64,000 bases of DNA. It comes from a virus. Within the stretch, counting starts at the first letter, position 1, and each line of letters starts with the position of its first letter. Location: the IMG/VR virus record IMGVR_UViG_3300036792_000176, positions 1 to 64,000 of that record; one strand, given 5' to 3'. Made by a program: the position numbers and the translations under genes. The notes under the pieces were generated by a model. The model saw nothing but the letters and a program-made list of their open reading frames with translations. It made no database searches and had not been told where the DNA came from. Positions 39,806 through 46,480 of this stretch are shown in pieces.

Positions 39806-40805
39806 TCTGGACAGCCGCAATTTCCATGCGGATGAGATGGACCTGGACGCGGCACTCAACAAGGTGCGCAAGCTCATCGAGCGGTCGAGCTACCATCAGG
39901 ATCACGGCGAGCAGGATAGGGCTAACGACCTGCTCACACAGGCCGATGCCCTCATGTTCAAGTACTCCATCGACAAGGCGATGGCAGAAGCGGCGAAGCC
40001 CTCTGCCGAGCAGGCAAAGCCCAAGAGGATCAAGGTCGAGATGTGCGGCCCTGGCGACCCGCTGGCATTCGAGATCTCATGCCTGGTCAACGTGGTAGCC
40101 AGGCACTGCCGTTGCATGGCCATCTGGCTCCCCTCAGACTACAGGCCACATGTCTCGGAGATCTTCGGGTACGAGTCAGACGTACGCTACGCCGAGATGC
40201 TTTACACCCAGCTCCTCATGCACATGACTTCGGTCCTCTTCCCCAAGATGGACCCAAGCAAGACGCTCGGCGAGAACTGTTACACCCTTCACAACCAGGG
40301 ACTCAACTGGCTGGACATGGCCGAGCTTGATGGCTGGAAGAAGCTTCCGGCTGCTGACTATCCGGGCGTCAAGGTTCCGTTCACCAAGGACTTTGATTTC
40401 AGCGTATCGCCGTCCACGAAGGTGGGCGGCATCTACAAGCGCGCGTACTACGCTGAGTGCAAGCGCCTTGGCGAGCAGCCTAAGATCGTGCCCGCCTCGG
40501 CAAGCAGGCAGGCGCGTACCGACGCATTCCGAAAGAGTGTGGCCAAGGGGTACGTCAATCGTATCGCAGAGCGTCTCTTCAGGGTCGAGAAGGCCCAGAA
40601 CAAGGTCGGCACAGCACTGGTCCTGGCAGGCCAGAAGGACACGATCGAGGCTATGTTCGCTGAGGCATATCCGCACAGCAAGTCTTCGGTGGACGAGTTC
40701 AAGGCCAAGAGCAACCCCGAGGCGATGCTCAGGGGTATGAGGCGCGCGGACGAGGCCGACCTGAGCGTCGGCGTCGGTGGCGGCAGGGCGAGGGCCATCG
40801 GGTGA
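39798..40805 (+). CDS. DUF2786-domain protein (335 aa)
   Basis: Residues ~15-65 fit DUF2786 (LNKVRKLIERSS, ...DRANDLLTQADALMFKYSID), a helical domain common in phage and Actinobacteria proteins, followed by the larger domain usually attached to it (SEIFGYESDVRYAEMLYTQL, FRKSVAKGYVNRIAERL). The role is unknown; it is often near replication and nucleotide genes. The last ~25 residues are Gly/Ala/Arg-rich. Confidence 0.7.
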   Translation: MVSLDSRNFHADEMDLDAALNKVRKLIERSSYHQDHGEQDRANDLLTQADALMFKYSIDKAMAEAAKPSAEQAKPKRIKVEMCGPGDPLAFEISCLVNVVARHCRCMAIWLPSDYRPHVSEIFGYESDVRYAEMLYTQLLMHMTSVLFPKMDPSKTLGENCYTLHNQGLNWLDMAELDGWKKLPAADYPGVKVPFTKDFDFSVSPSTKVGGIYKRAYYAECKRLGEQPKIVPASASRQARTDAFRKSVAKGYVNRIAERLFRVEKAQNKVGTALVLAGQKDTIEAMFAEAYPHSKSSVDEFKAKSNPEAMLRGMRRADEADLSVGVGGGRARAIG

Positions 40806-41050
40806 CAGTAGAAGAGGTGAGGCGTGTCCAGAAGGTACTCGGCCTCCTAGACACGCACTTGGTATACGTGGATGCGGAAGAGGGATTCTGGATGGCGCAC
40901 ACTCAGCAGGAGCGCGAGAGTGTGCCAGATCTGCATGAGTGCCGCATCCACAGATACCTATGCCGCGAGCCTATCGTGGTTACCGGCTGGTACATAATCG
41001 AGGAAGACGGATCGATCGGAAGGATTGACATGAGAATGGAATCGCCGTGA
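40802..41050 (+). CDS. Hypothetical protein (82 aa)
   Basis: GTG overlapping the previous stop (GTGA). VEEVRRVQKVLGLLDTHLVY then ITVTGWYIIEEDGSI-like strands. Ends with another GTGA overlap. Function unknown. Confidence 0.55.
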   Translation: MTVEEVRRVQKVLGLLDTHLVYVDAEEGFWMAHTQQERESVPDLHECRIHRYLCREPIVVTGWYIIEEDGSIGRIDMRMESP

Positions 41051-41211
41051 TACGCGAGGGATTCGAGCGCCTGTACGCCACATGGGTGTATAACTTCGAC
41101 AGATGGGCGTGGAAGCGGCGCTGGCGCATGATCAAGATGCGCCACAGGGAGTTCACCGATAGGTTCGAGCACTGGTACGAGACTGGCAACTGGTGGTACG
41201 ACCGTGGGTGA
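41047..41211 (+). CDS. Trp/Arg-rich very small protein (54 aa)
   Basis: GTG overlaps the previous stop, and the stop overlaps the next GTG by 8 bp. FERLYATWVYNFDRWAWKRR then MRHREFTDRFEHWYETGNWW: nine Trp in 54 residues and strongly basic. An amphipathic membrane- or nucleic-acid-binding peptide is likely. Too short for routine ORF calls. Confidence 0.5.
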   Translation: MIREGFERLYATWVYNFDRWAWKRRWRMIKMRHREFTDRFEHWYETGNWWYDRG

Positions 41212-41458
41212 ATTCATAGTGGCCATGGCGAAGGAGATTGCATTCATCGTCATGGCCACGACGGTGATCCTTGCCGTCCAGTACCTGATAGTACGATACA
41301 TCCTGAACGGGATCATGGACGTGGTAGACCACACGCACCCCCTGGCTCTATGGCGTCTGCGTCTTCTGTTCTTCCGGCTCAGCGGTCGATGCCGTGAGTG
41401 TCATCTCAGGAACGGCATCCACAGGTTCGGGTGCACCAGAAGACAAGGCGAGGAGTGA
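41204..41458 (+). CDS. Small membrane protein with Cys tail (84 aa)
   Basis: GTG start. TM helix ~10-33 (EIAFIVMATTVILAVQYLIV), basic linker, and CRECHLRNGIHRFGC (CxxC-H-C), a small cytosolic zinc motif. Function unknown. Confidence 0.55.
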   Translation: MGEFIVAMAKEIAFIVMATTVILAVQYLIVRYILNGIMDVVDHTHPLALWRLRLLFFRLSGRCRECHLRNGIHRFGCTRRQGEE

Positions 41459-41460
41459 CT

Positions 41461-41655
41461 ATGTATTTCTGGCCATGGCTTGCAGCACTTCTGTCATCGC
41501 TAGTTGCATGCTTCGTTTTCCTGGCGGCTGCGATGCTGTCGAACCCTGGGTCTAAGAGGGAGAAGTTCATGGCTTACATGTGCGTGAGCTCTTTCCTTGT
41601 ATTCCTGCTGCTGGTGTACATGTCCGCATCTATACACGGGGTAACCTCCAAGTAG
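41461..41655 (+). CDS. Small membrane protein, two TM helices (64 aa)
   Basis: ATG after GAGGAGTGACT. TM helices 5-26 (PWLAALLSSLVACFVFLAAA) and ~40-58 (YMCVSSFLVFLLLVYMSA). One of three consecutive small membrane-type genes. Holin-like; not assigned. Confidence 0.57.
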   Translation: MYFWPWLAALLSSLVACFVFLAAAMLSNPGSKREKFMAYMCVSSFLVFLLLVYMSASIHGVTSK

Positions 41656-41692
41656 ACTGCGCGGCCGGTAGGAGGGTTTCTAGCCGAAACGG

Positions 41693-41721
41693 TAGCGGGC
41701 TCCGGCCCGGTACGGTACGCT
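41693..41721 (+). promoter_or_regulatory. Predicted promoter
   Basis: TAGCGG (41693-41698), 17 bp, TACGCT (41716-41721). Leader of ~30 bases with AGGAGAG before the GTG at 41755. Confidence 0.6.
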
Positions 41722-41754
41722 TTACCTAGCGCCCGAATAGAGTAGGAGAGCCGA

Positions 41755-42528
41755 GTGTTTACCTGCGGCAACTGTCACGAACAGCACGAAACCGCCGACG
41801 AAGGCAGGCGTTGTTACGCATCGGCCCCAGCGCGCGAGATGACGCCCGAGCAGCTGGAATTCATCAACACCCTCCTCGTGGAACGTGACATGACTCCGCT
41901 TCCGCTGGTTCCGAGGCCGAACCTGACGCTGTCGGAGGCTACGGCAGAGATCAAACGCCTGCTGCTGATCAAGGTGCGTGTTGCCGATACCGGCATACCA
42001 GAAGGCTACTACGCAGTCGCATCCATCACCGGGAACAATGACTTTGACTTCTTCCGGATCGATCGCCCAGACAAGGGCAAGTGGGCTGGCTACACATTCG
42101 TCAAGCGCGTCATCGGAGGCCACCCCGACGTAAATGTTAGCAAGGTAGAGGCTCGCAAGGCGATCGCGGCAATACGGCAGGCCGGGATTGATGAGTCCGG
42201 CGAGCTGTACGGCGAGAAGATGAAAGCCTGCTACAAGTGCAACACATCCCTAACCAAACACGCGAGCACCGTGCTTAAGGTCGGCCGCACCTGCGCCGGC
42301 AGAGTCGGCAAGGGCGCGCTCTGGGATTCCATCCAGGCAGAGTTCGAGAAGGAGGGTAAGAATGGCGACGAAGATAGTGCTGCTAGCGGTAGAGGTAGAA
42401 GACCCGACCCCCGCGGAGCAGATCCAGAGCGCAAACCCCGGGCTGTCGGAAGAGACGATCCAGATGTACCAAAGAGTCGCCGACCTTCTCGGCCCCGTGG
42501 GCGAGCCCGCGCTGCGAGAGCTGTGTAA
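41755..42528 (+). CDS. Zinc-finger protein with long 3' overlap
   Basis: GTG after TAGGAGAGCCGA. FTCGNCHEQHETADEGRRCY is a CxxC...H...C finger; the centre (GYYAVASITGNNDFDFFRID, YTFVKRVIGGH) is beta-rich; ACYKCNTSLTKHASTVLKVG near ~160 is a second Cys pair. From 42362 the frame lies within the next gene for 167 bp and the tail becomes Arg/Pro noise. The functional protein probably ends near residue 200. Confidence 0.58.
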   Translation: MFTCGNCHEQHETADEGRRCYASAPAREMTPEQLEFINTLLVERDMTPLPLVPRPNLTLSEATAEIKRLLLIKVRVADTGIPEGYYAVASITGNNDFDFFRIDRPDKGKWAGYTFVKRVIGGHPDVNVSKVEARKAIAAIRQAGIDESGELYGEKMKACYKCNTSLTKHASTVLKVGRTCAGRVGKGALWDSIQAEFEKEGKNGDEDSAASGRGRRPDPRGADPERKPRAVGRDDPDVPKSRRPSRPRGRARAARAV

Positions 42529-42574
42529 CAGTATGTGCAGCGAAAGCAGGAACGAAGGGTACTACAACGGGTAG
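42362..42574 (+). CDS. Hypothetical protein (70 aa)
   Basis: ATG after GGAGGGTAAGA. KIVLLAVEVEDPTPAEQIQS then LSEETIQMYQRVADLLGPVG, ALRELCNSMCS: mainly helical. Overlaps the previous frame by 167 bp; its own strong ribosome site supports it. Confidence 0.55.
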   Translation: MATKIVLLAVEVEDPTPAEQIQSANPGLSEETIQMYQRVADLLGPVGEPALRELCNSMCSESRNEGYYNG

Positions 42575-42600
42575 CATCCGTCGATAACGAGGAGAACGGC

Positions 42601-42735
42601 ATGAACGACAAAAGCCAGTACGTCGGCAACACGATGGGGGCGTCCAACTCTCAGGGTCCCTCGACGCCGAAGTGGTCGAAGGACTGGCAGTTTCAGCTGG
42701 CCAAGCAGTTTGAAGGAACCCGCTGGGACATCTAG
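42601..42735 (+). CDS. Very small polar protein (44 aa)
   Basis: ATG after AGGAGAACGGC. MNDKSQYVGNTMGASNSQGP then KWSKDWQFQLAKQFEGTRWD. Its layout (K-x-W...) is similar to the 42847 peptide (PKGWELALGWEL). Function unknown. Confidence 0.5.
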   Translation: MNDKSQYVGNTMGASNSQGPSTPKWSKDWQFQLAKQFEGTRWDI

Positions 42736-42748
42736 CGTCCCCTGAATG

Positions 42749-42846
42749 TCCTGCTCGTGCGAAAGCCAACGAGTCCCGATGTAGTGGGTACTGCCAAGGC
42801 GAGCAGGGCCTTGAGGGGATGATCCCTCTGGGAGGAGGTGAATGTA
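42749..42846 (+). ncRNA. Structured 5' leader of a 40-residue peptide gene
   Basis: Between two tiny genes, CCTGCTCG (42750-42757) pairs with CGAGCAGG (42800-42807), enclosing GC-GAAA-GC (GNRA tetraloop) and AGTCCC/GGGTACT. A second hairpin GAGGG-GATGAT-CCCTC (42813-42828) ends three bases before a very strong GGAGGAGGTG ribosome site. The multi-branched shape is riboswitch-like or a processing target. No known class matched by eye. Confidence 0.45.
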
Positions 42847-42969
42847 ATGGAAACTAGCGTCGTCGAGAAGAACAACGTCACGATGCAGCAAACGGTGCAC
42901 GGCACGTTCCAGCCCAAGGGCTGGGAGCTGGCCCTGGGCTGGGAGCTGATCCGCAACATGCAGCCGTAG
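42847..42969 (+). CDS. Very small protein (40 aa) under a strong ribosome site
   Basis: METSVVEKNNVTMQQTVHGT continues FQPKGWELALGWELIRNMQP. The GGAGGAGGTG site is the best in the window, so the peptide is probably made in quantity. Preceded by the structured leader. Function unknown. Confidence 0.55.
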   Translation: METSVVEKNNVTMQQTVHGTFQPKGWELALGWELIRNMQP

Positions 42970-43046
42970 TACCCGATCCCGAGTAGTCCTGTTGTGGACC
43001 GGCCGGAGCTTCCCCCTCCGGCCGGTCAGTTAATGGAGGAATAATA

Positions 43047-43289
43047 ATGCTGCTTGAGCAGCGTATCGCTTACTACAACAAGCAGACCGGCCGAGATGAT
43101 TGCAGGCCAGGTCCGCAGGCAAGGAGGGCAAGGCACAAGAGGAAAGGAGGCAGGGCTCACAGCCATGATGGCAACCGCTGCCCGATCTGCCAGCCTCTTC
43201 CGCAGGTCAAGGTGCAGATGCAGAACCAAGAGACGGGAGATCCCAGGAATTGGGTTCAGAACTTGCTGTTGTCGCAGCGGCCGCGATAG
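43047..43289 (+). CDS. Basic small protein (80 aa)
   Basis: ATG after ATGGAGGAATAATA. Highly basic (CRPGPQARRARHKRKGGRAH) with RCPICQP. The centre resembles a disordered nucleic-acid-binding tail. Its end overlaps a candidate membrane peptide in another frame. Confidence 0.52.
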   Translation: MLLEQRIAYYNKQTGRDDCRPGPQARRARHKRKGGRAHSHDGNRCPICQPLPQVKVQMQNQETGDPRNWVQNLLLSQRPR

Positions 43290-43426
43290 TATTTGGCGGC
43301 GGCAGCATCTGGATCGGATGTCTATGGTTCAGGAACCATCTTCACGAGAGGTGGCTACGGAAAGAGCAGAACTCTTACGAGAGACAGAGAGTAACGGGAG
43401 ACAGGAAACAGGAATGGCTACAATAA
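43250..43426 (+). CDS. Candidate small membrane protein, TTG start (58 aa)
   Basis: TTG at 43250 has CGGGAG 9 bp upstream. The frame gives MGSELAVVAAAAIVFGGGSI followed by WIGCLWF, one clear TM helix, then a charged helix (NHLHERWLRKEQNSYERQR). This fills the 125-bp gap between 43289 and 43414 and overlaps the next start by 13 bp. Layout resembles i-spanins or holin partners. Supported by composition only. Confidence 0.45.
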   Translation: MGSELAVVAAAAIVFGGGSIWIGCLWFRNHLHERWLRKEQNSYERQRVTGDRKQEWLQ

Positions 43427-43665
43427 CCAATCGAGAGGACGTCGACAAGCTTATCGACAATGCCGGGGTGTACCCTGGCGACGAGGACAGTTTCACCGGT
43501 CCTGTCGTAAGGATCGTCGAGTACAAGAACCAAGCCGGAGAGACCATATTCGGAGTGGTGTACGAGATCGAGGCTGCCAAGAACATGCTGGACCGGTACG
43601 ATCACCCTTCGCAGTACATTCGTAACCCGAAGGTGATCTGGCGACACGCGGAATGGATCTCATGA
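43414..43665 (+). CDS. Hypothetical protein (83 aa)
   Basis: ATG after GGAAACAGGA. MATITNREDVDKLIDNAGVY then VVRIVEYKNQAGETIFGVVY and NMLDRYDHPSQYIRNPKVIW. Beta-rich centre. Ends in ATGA with the next gene. Function unknown. Confidence 0.56.
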   Translation: MATITNREDVDKLIDNAGVYPGDEDSFTGPVVRIVEYKNQAGETIFGVVYEIEAAKNMLDRYDHPSQYIRNPKVIWRHAEWIS

Positions 43666-43853
43666 GTCGCACATTCGTAATCTCTCTCGACGTGAGCGAG
43701 GGGACGGCTCTGGGGTTTCTACGGGCAACCCAGAAAAGGAAATCCCTCCGGGCCAAGACGGACGACGGCACGGCATTCGACGTGCCGGTCCTGTTCATCT
43801 ACCCGACCGACGATACCGGTCACTGCAGTCAGCATACGGAACAAGAGAAATAA
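43662..43853 (+). CDS. Tiny hypothetical protein (63 aa)
   Basis: ATGA overlap. MSRTFVISLDVSEGTALGFL then AKTDDGTAFDVPVLFIYPTD. Beta-alpha-beta; function unknown. A small CCTAC/GTAGG hairpin with GTTT (43863-43882) follows. Confidence 0.55.
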   Translation: MSRTFVISLDVSEGTALGFLRATQKRKSLRAKTDDGTAFDVPVLFIYPTDDTGHCSQHTEQEK

Positions 43854-43956
43854 CCCCTCAATCCTACCGTAACAGTAGGGTTTCCGGCAAAACACCCCGC
43901 CCCCGTTTTCAGGGAATGGGCACCCCCAGAAAAATCTCCGAGGGAGATAGATTCAC

Positions 43957-44808
43957 ATGACAGCTAGTACCCAGCGAATGATCCTGGTCTCGAACATCCA
44001 CCCCAACCCGAACAACCCTCGTAAAGAGGCCGGGAACGTCACCGAGCTCGCCCGCCAGATCAAGGACCGGGTCGACCAGGGTCTGCCCGCTCTCGTCCAG
44101 CCCATCATGGTGATCCCGGCACCACAGTACGGCGGAGACCACGTCATGATCGAGGACGGGTATCGCCGCTGGGTGGCCGGTAAGAGTGTGGTGCGCGCTC
44201 TTGAGTGCACAGTCAACTACCCGCGTCCGGACGAGGACCTTACCCGGAGGGCTCTGTCAATCGGCCTGGTCACGGCCCTCCACAAGATGGATCTCACCCC
44301 GCTCGAGAAGGCGGATGCGTTCGGTCGTCTGCACAAAGAATTCGGCATGACGCAGGATGCCATCGGGAAACAGTTCGGTATCACCGGTAGCTCTGTCGGC
44401 TACTACATGGCTCTCCTCGATCTGTCCGATAAGTCCAGGGGTGACGTCGCATCCGGGAAGCTGTCGGCGGATCGAGCGATCTCTGCCGTCAGAGAGCACA
44501 GGTCCAAGAATCGCAAGAAGAGCGGCAAGAAGCCTATCGATGTCGGCTGGGAGCCGGATCACTTCAGCGATAGCCATTACCTGGCGAAGAACGCCAAGGT
44601 AATGTGCGACGCTCGCGGGCACGGTAGCCGTCGGCGCTTCGCGGGTGCCTGTCACGCCTGCTGGGAGACGGTCATCCGTCGTGACGAGAATCAGGTCACT
44701 AAGGTGGACTTCCTTACCGCCGGATCGAAGGAGCTCCAGTTCATGCCACCCGCCCCTCTCGAGAACGGCGTCGCTGGCGTGAACGGAACTACGGGCAATC
44801 ACAAGTGA
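43957..44808 (+). CDS. ParB-like protein with HTH and Cys-rich tail
   Basis: Residues 8-90 are a ParB/Srx domain: VSNIHPNPNNPRKE, ELARQIK...GLPALVQPIMV and MIEDGYRRWVA (the CTP/ATP-binding box region). Residues ~131-151 (MTQDAIGKQFGITGSSVGYY) form the helix-turn-helix. The C-terminal ~60 residues carry CDARGHGSRRRFAGACHACW, a possible zinc site not found in standard ParB. Likely a DNA-binding regulator or partition factor; the repeats at 17.1 kb are a candidate target. Confidence 0.75.
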   Translation: MTASTQRMILVSNIHPNPNNPRKEAGNVTELARQIKDRVDQGLPALVQPIMVIPAPQYGGDHVMIEDGYRRWVAGKSVVRALECTVNYPRPDEDLTRRALSIGLVTALHKMDLTPLEKADAFGRLHKEFGMTQDAIGKQFGITGSSVGYYMALLDLSDKSRGDVASGKLSADRAISAVREHRSKNRKKSGKKPIDVGWEPDHFSDSHYLAKNAKVMCDARGHGSRRRFAGACHACWETVIRRDENQVTKVDFLTAGSKELQFMPPAPLENGVAGVNGTTGNHK

Positions 44809-44978
44809 AGCGACTTCGGTACAAGTACTCCCCTGTATACCGCCGGATATACCTATTGTACGGCGAGAAGAATGGGCATGCCGTACTCAAGGGGAAGCGA
44901 GCATGGCGCAAGGTTAACGGCGTTGGATTTAACACCAGGAAGTTCGGTAATCGCATCATCCTATTCCGGCGCTACTAG
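44805..44978 (+). CDS. Very small, strongly basic protein (57 aa)
   Basis: GTG overlaps the ParB-like stop (GTGA). MKRLRYKYSPVYRRIYLLYG then KGKRAWRKVNGVGFNTRKFG: about 19 Lys/Arg. Likely nucleic-acid binding by charge. Confidence 0.5.
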   Translation: MKRLRYKYSPVYRRIYLLYGEKNGHAVLKGKRAWRKVNGVGFNTRKFGNRIILFRRY

Positions 44979-44980
44979 GC

Positions 44981-45009
44981 TAGCGCGCTAGGCCGGTATG
45001 GAGTAGAAT
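44981..45009 (+). promoter_or_regulatory. Predicted promoter for a leaderless gene
   Basis: TAGCGC (44981-44986), 17 bp, TAGAAT (45004-45009), seven bases, ATG at 45017. No Shine-Dalgarno. Confidence 0.65.
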
Positions 45010-45016
45010 AAGGGGT

Positions 45017-45244
45017 ATGGACGTTAATGGCACGCCGCCGGTAATCATCCGGCACGGGATGGGGTCCTGCAGCAGGTGTGGGGCCCCATTCAAGGCTGGC
45101 GACAGGCGCGAGTCTGACCCCTGCTGCTCCGCTCCTGACTGCGAGGCGATCAATGACGTCTCGCACTACGGGTGCCTCCCTCCGGCGCTCAAGAAAATTG
45201 CCGACGAAGAAGCCATGTACACAAACTGGGGCGATCATGCCTAG
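45017..45244 (+). CDS. Leaderless Cys-rich protein (75 aa)
   Basis: GSCSRCGAPFKAGDRRESDP then CCSAPDCEAINDVSHYGCLP: several CxxC/CC pairs, a probable zinc ribbon. Overlaps the next ATG by 8 bp. Function unknown. Confidence 0.57.
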   Translation: MDVNGTPPVIIRHGMGSCSRCGAPFKAGDRRESDPCCSAPDCEAINDVSHYGCLPPALKKIADEEAMYTNWGDHA

Positions 45245-45665
45245 GTATCACTGGGCCAACGTTATAGACGAAGAGTCCAAGAAGGTACGCATCCTCTCCG
45301 AGCAGTGCAAGACATGCATATTCCTGCCCGGCGACAAGATGCTACTCGGGTCACGCCGCATGCACGAAGTGGTCCAGAAAAACCTGGAATCCAACTCCCT
45401 CCTGACATGTCACGCAACCCTTCCGGGCATGCCGGATGACGAGAATTACCAGCCAGCAGTTTGCAGAGGATTCTGGAATCTGCACGGGCTCAAGACAGCT
45501 GCCGGCGCTCTCGCGAAGTCAGTTATCGGAATCATATTCGTAAACCCTCCAGAGAACGGTAAGAAAGATGACGATGCTGGCGCTGCCAATTCCGAGGTAC
45601 GGCGTCCTGCTGTCGAGCGGCAATCTGATGAAGGATCTACGGGGCAAGGTAGCCTGGGGCACTGA
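45237..45665 (+). CDS. Cys-containing protein (142 aa) with 3' overlap
   Basis: YHWANVIDEESKKVRILSEQ, then CKTCIFLPGDKM (CxxC), LLTCHATLPG and AVCRGFWNLHG: four Cys plus His, a pattern seen in actinophage DUFs that may bind Fe-S or zinc. The last ~33 codons overlap the next gene and look unselected. Confidence 0.57.
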   Translation: MPRYHWANVIDEESKKVRILSEQCKTCIFLPGDKMLLGSRRMHEVVQKNLESNSLLTCHATLPGMPDDENYQPAVCRGFWNLHGLKTAAGALAKSVIGIIFVNPPENGKKDDDAGAANSEVRRPAVERQSDEGSTGQGSLGH

Positions 45666-45807
45666 CTTCAAGGGCATATCGTCTGCCAGGATAGTTCTCG
45701 GAGGCAATGTGGTGCTGCTTCGCTACTGCCTATGGTGCGACGACTACCACCAGGACAGCCAGGATGGCTGCGTTAAGTTCCCGGCGCTGATCGGAGACGA
45801 CATATGA
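45568..45807 (+). CDS. Hypothetical protein (79 aa)
   Basis: Weak ribosome site (GGTAAGAAAG). MLALPIPRYGVLLSSGNLMK then ARIVLGGNVVLLRYCLWCDD: strands and a CLWC. Overlaps the previous gene by 98 bp and the next by 4 bp (ATGA). Confidence 0.52.
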   Translation: MTMLALPIPRYGVLLSSGNLMKDLRGKVAWGTDFKGISSARIVLGGNVVLLRYCLWCDDYHQDSQDGCVKFPALIGDDI

Positions 45808-46247
45808 GCAACAGCCCAGACTTCCCGGTCATAAAGGGCCAGGTATGGCGCTGGAAGGGTATGAAGTGCCTGGTACAGAGGGTGGCCATTGACGGCTCCT
45901 GGGCCGACCTCCGGGTGTTCCCGCTGGACTATCCAAGGTCAAAGTACTGGCCGAAGAGGATGGACATTCCATTCCCGGACGAGTTTGTATTCGAACGAGA
46001 GAGCAAGGGGGCCATGCACACATTCCTGGTTACAGTAAAGACGCCAAAAGTACACAGTCACGATCCGTCCAACAAGAAGGTTGGTAAGTGCCCATTCTCC
46101 GATGAGTGCACCGATAGCACAGGCCAGCATCACACCGGCGTTCTCCGGGCCACTGACGACGATATATCTCTCATAAAGAATGGCTCAGGATCCATCAACG
46201 GTGTCGAGTACAGCCACATCACGCGCATAGAGAAGATGCGCCCGTGA
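45804..46247 (+). CDS. Hypothetical protein, SH3-like start (147 aa)
   Basis: VIKGQVWRWKGMKCLVQRVA and DLRVFPLDYPRSKYWPKRMD recall the small protein at 31701. The second half has CPFSDECTDSTGQHHTG (possible metal site). Ends GTGA with the next gene. Confidence 0.57.
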   Translation: MSNSPDFPVIKGQVWRWKGMKCLVQRVAIDGSWADLRVFPLDYPRSKYWPKRMDIPFPDEFVFERESKGAMHTFLVTVKTPKVHSHDPSNKKVGKCPFSDECTDSTGQHHTGVLRATDDDISLIKNGSGSINGVEYSHITRIEKMRP

Positions 46248-46480
46248 AGGCGTCGCTAGACCCGAATGCCCAGAAGCTGATGGATGCCGCCAATGAGGCG
46301 AGGAACATCTCTGATCTACTCAGGATAGCTTCCAGGACGATGGAATTCGACTCTGGCATGAGTCCCACCAAGGAGCATATAGACGCCGCGTACGCATCAC
46401 TGTACAGCATCAGGAAGAGGCTGAGCAAGCTGGTTGCAAATATGGGCGTAGGGATCCCGGGGAGAACGAGTGCGAGCTGA
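46244..46480 (+). CDS. Helical small protein (78 aa)
   Basis: GTG overlapping the previous stop. PNAQKLMDAANEARNISDLL then HIDAAYASLYSIRKRLSKLV: two or three helices. Directly ahead of, and overlapping, the SNF2 helicase, so may be a partner. Function unknown. Confidence 0.55.
   Translation: MKASLDPNAQKLMDAANEARNISDLLRIASRTMEFDSGMSPTKEHIDAAYASLYSIRKRLSKLVANMGVGIPGRTSAS

Noticed and set aside
43054-43413. N-terminal extension of the 43414 gene
   Set aside because: Arg/Ser-rich translation overlapping two better-supported frames; the ATG at 43414 fits its neighbours.
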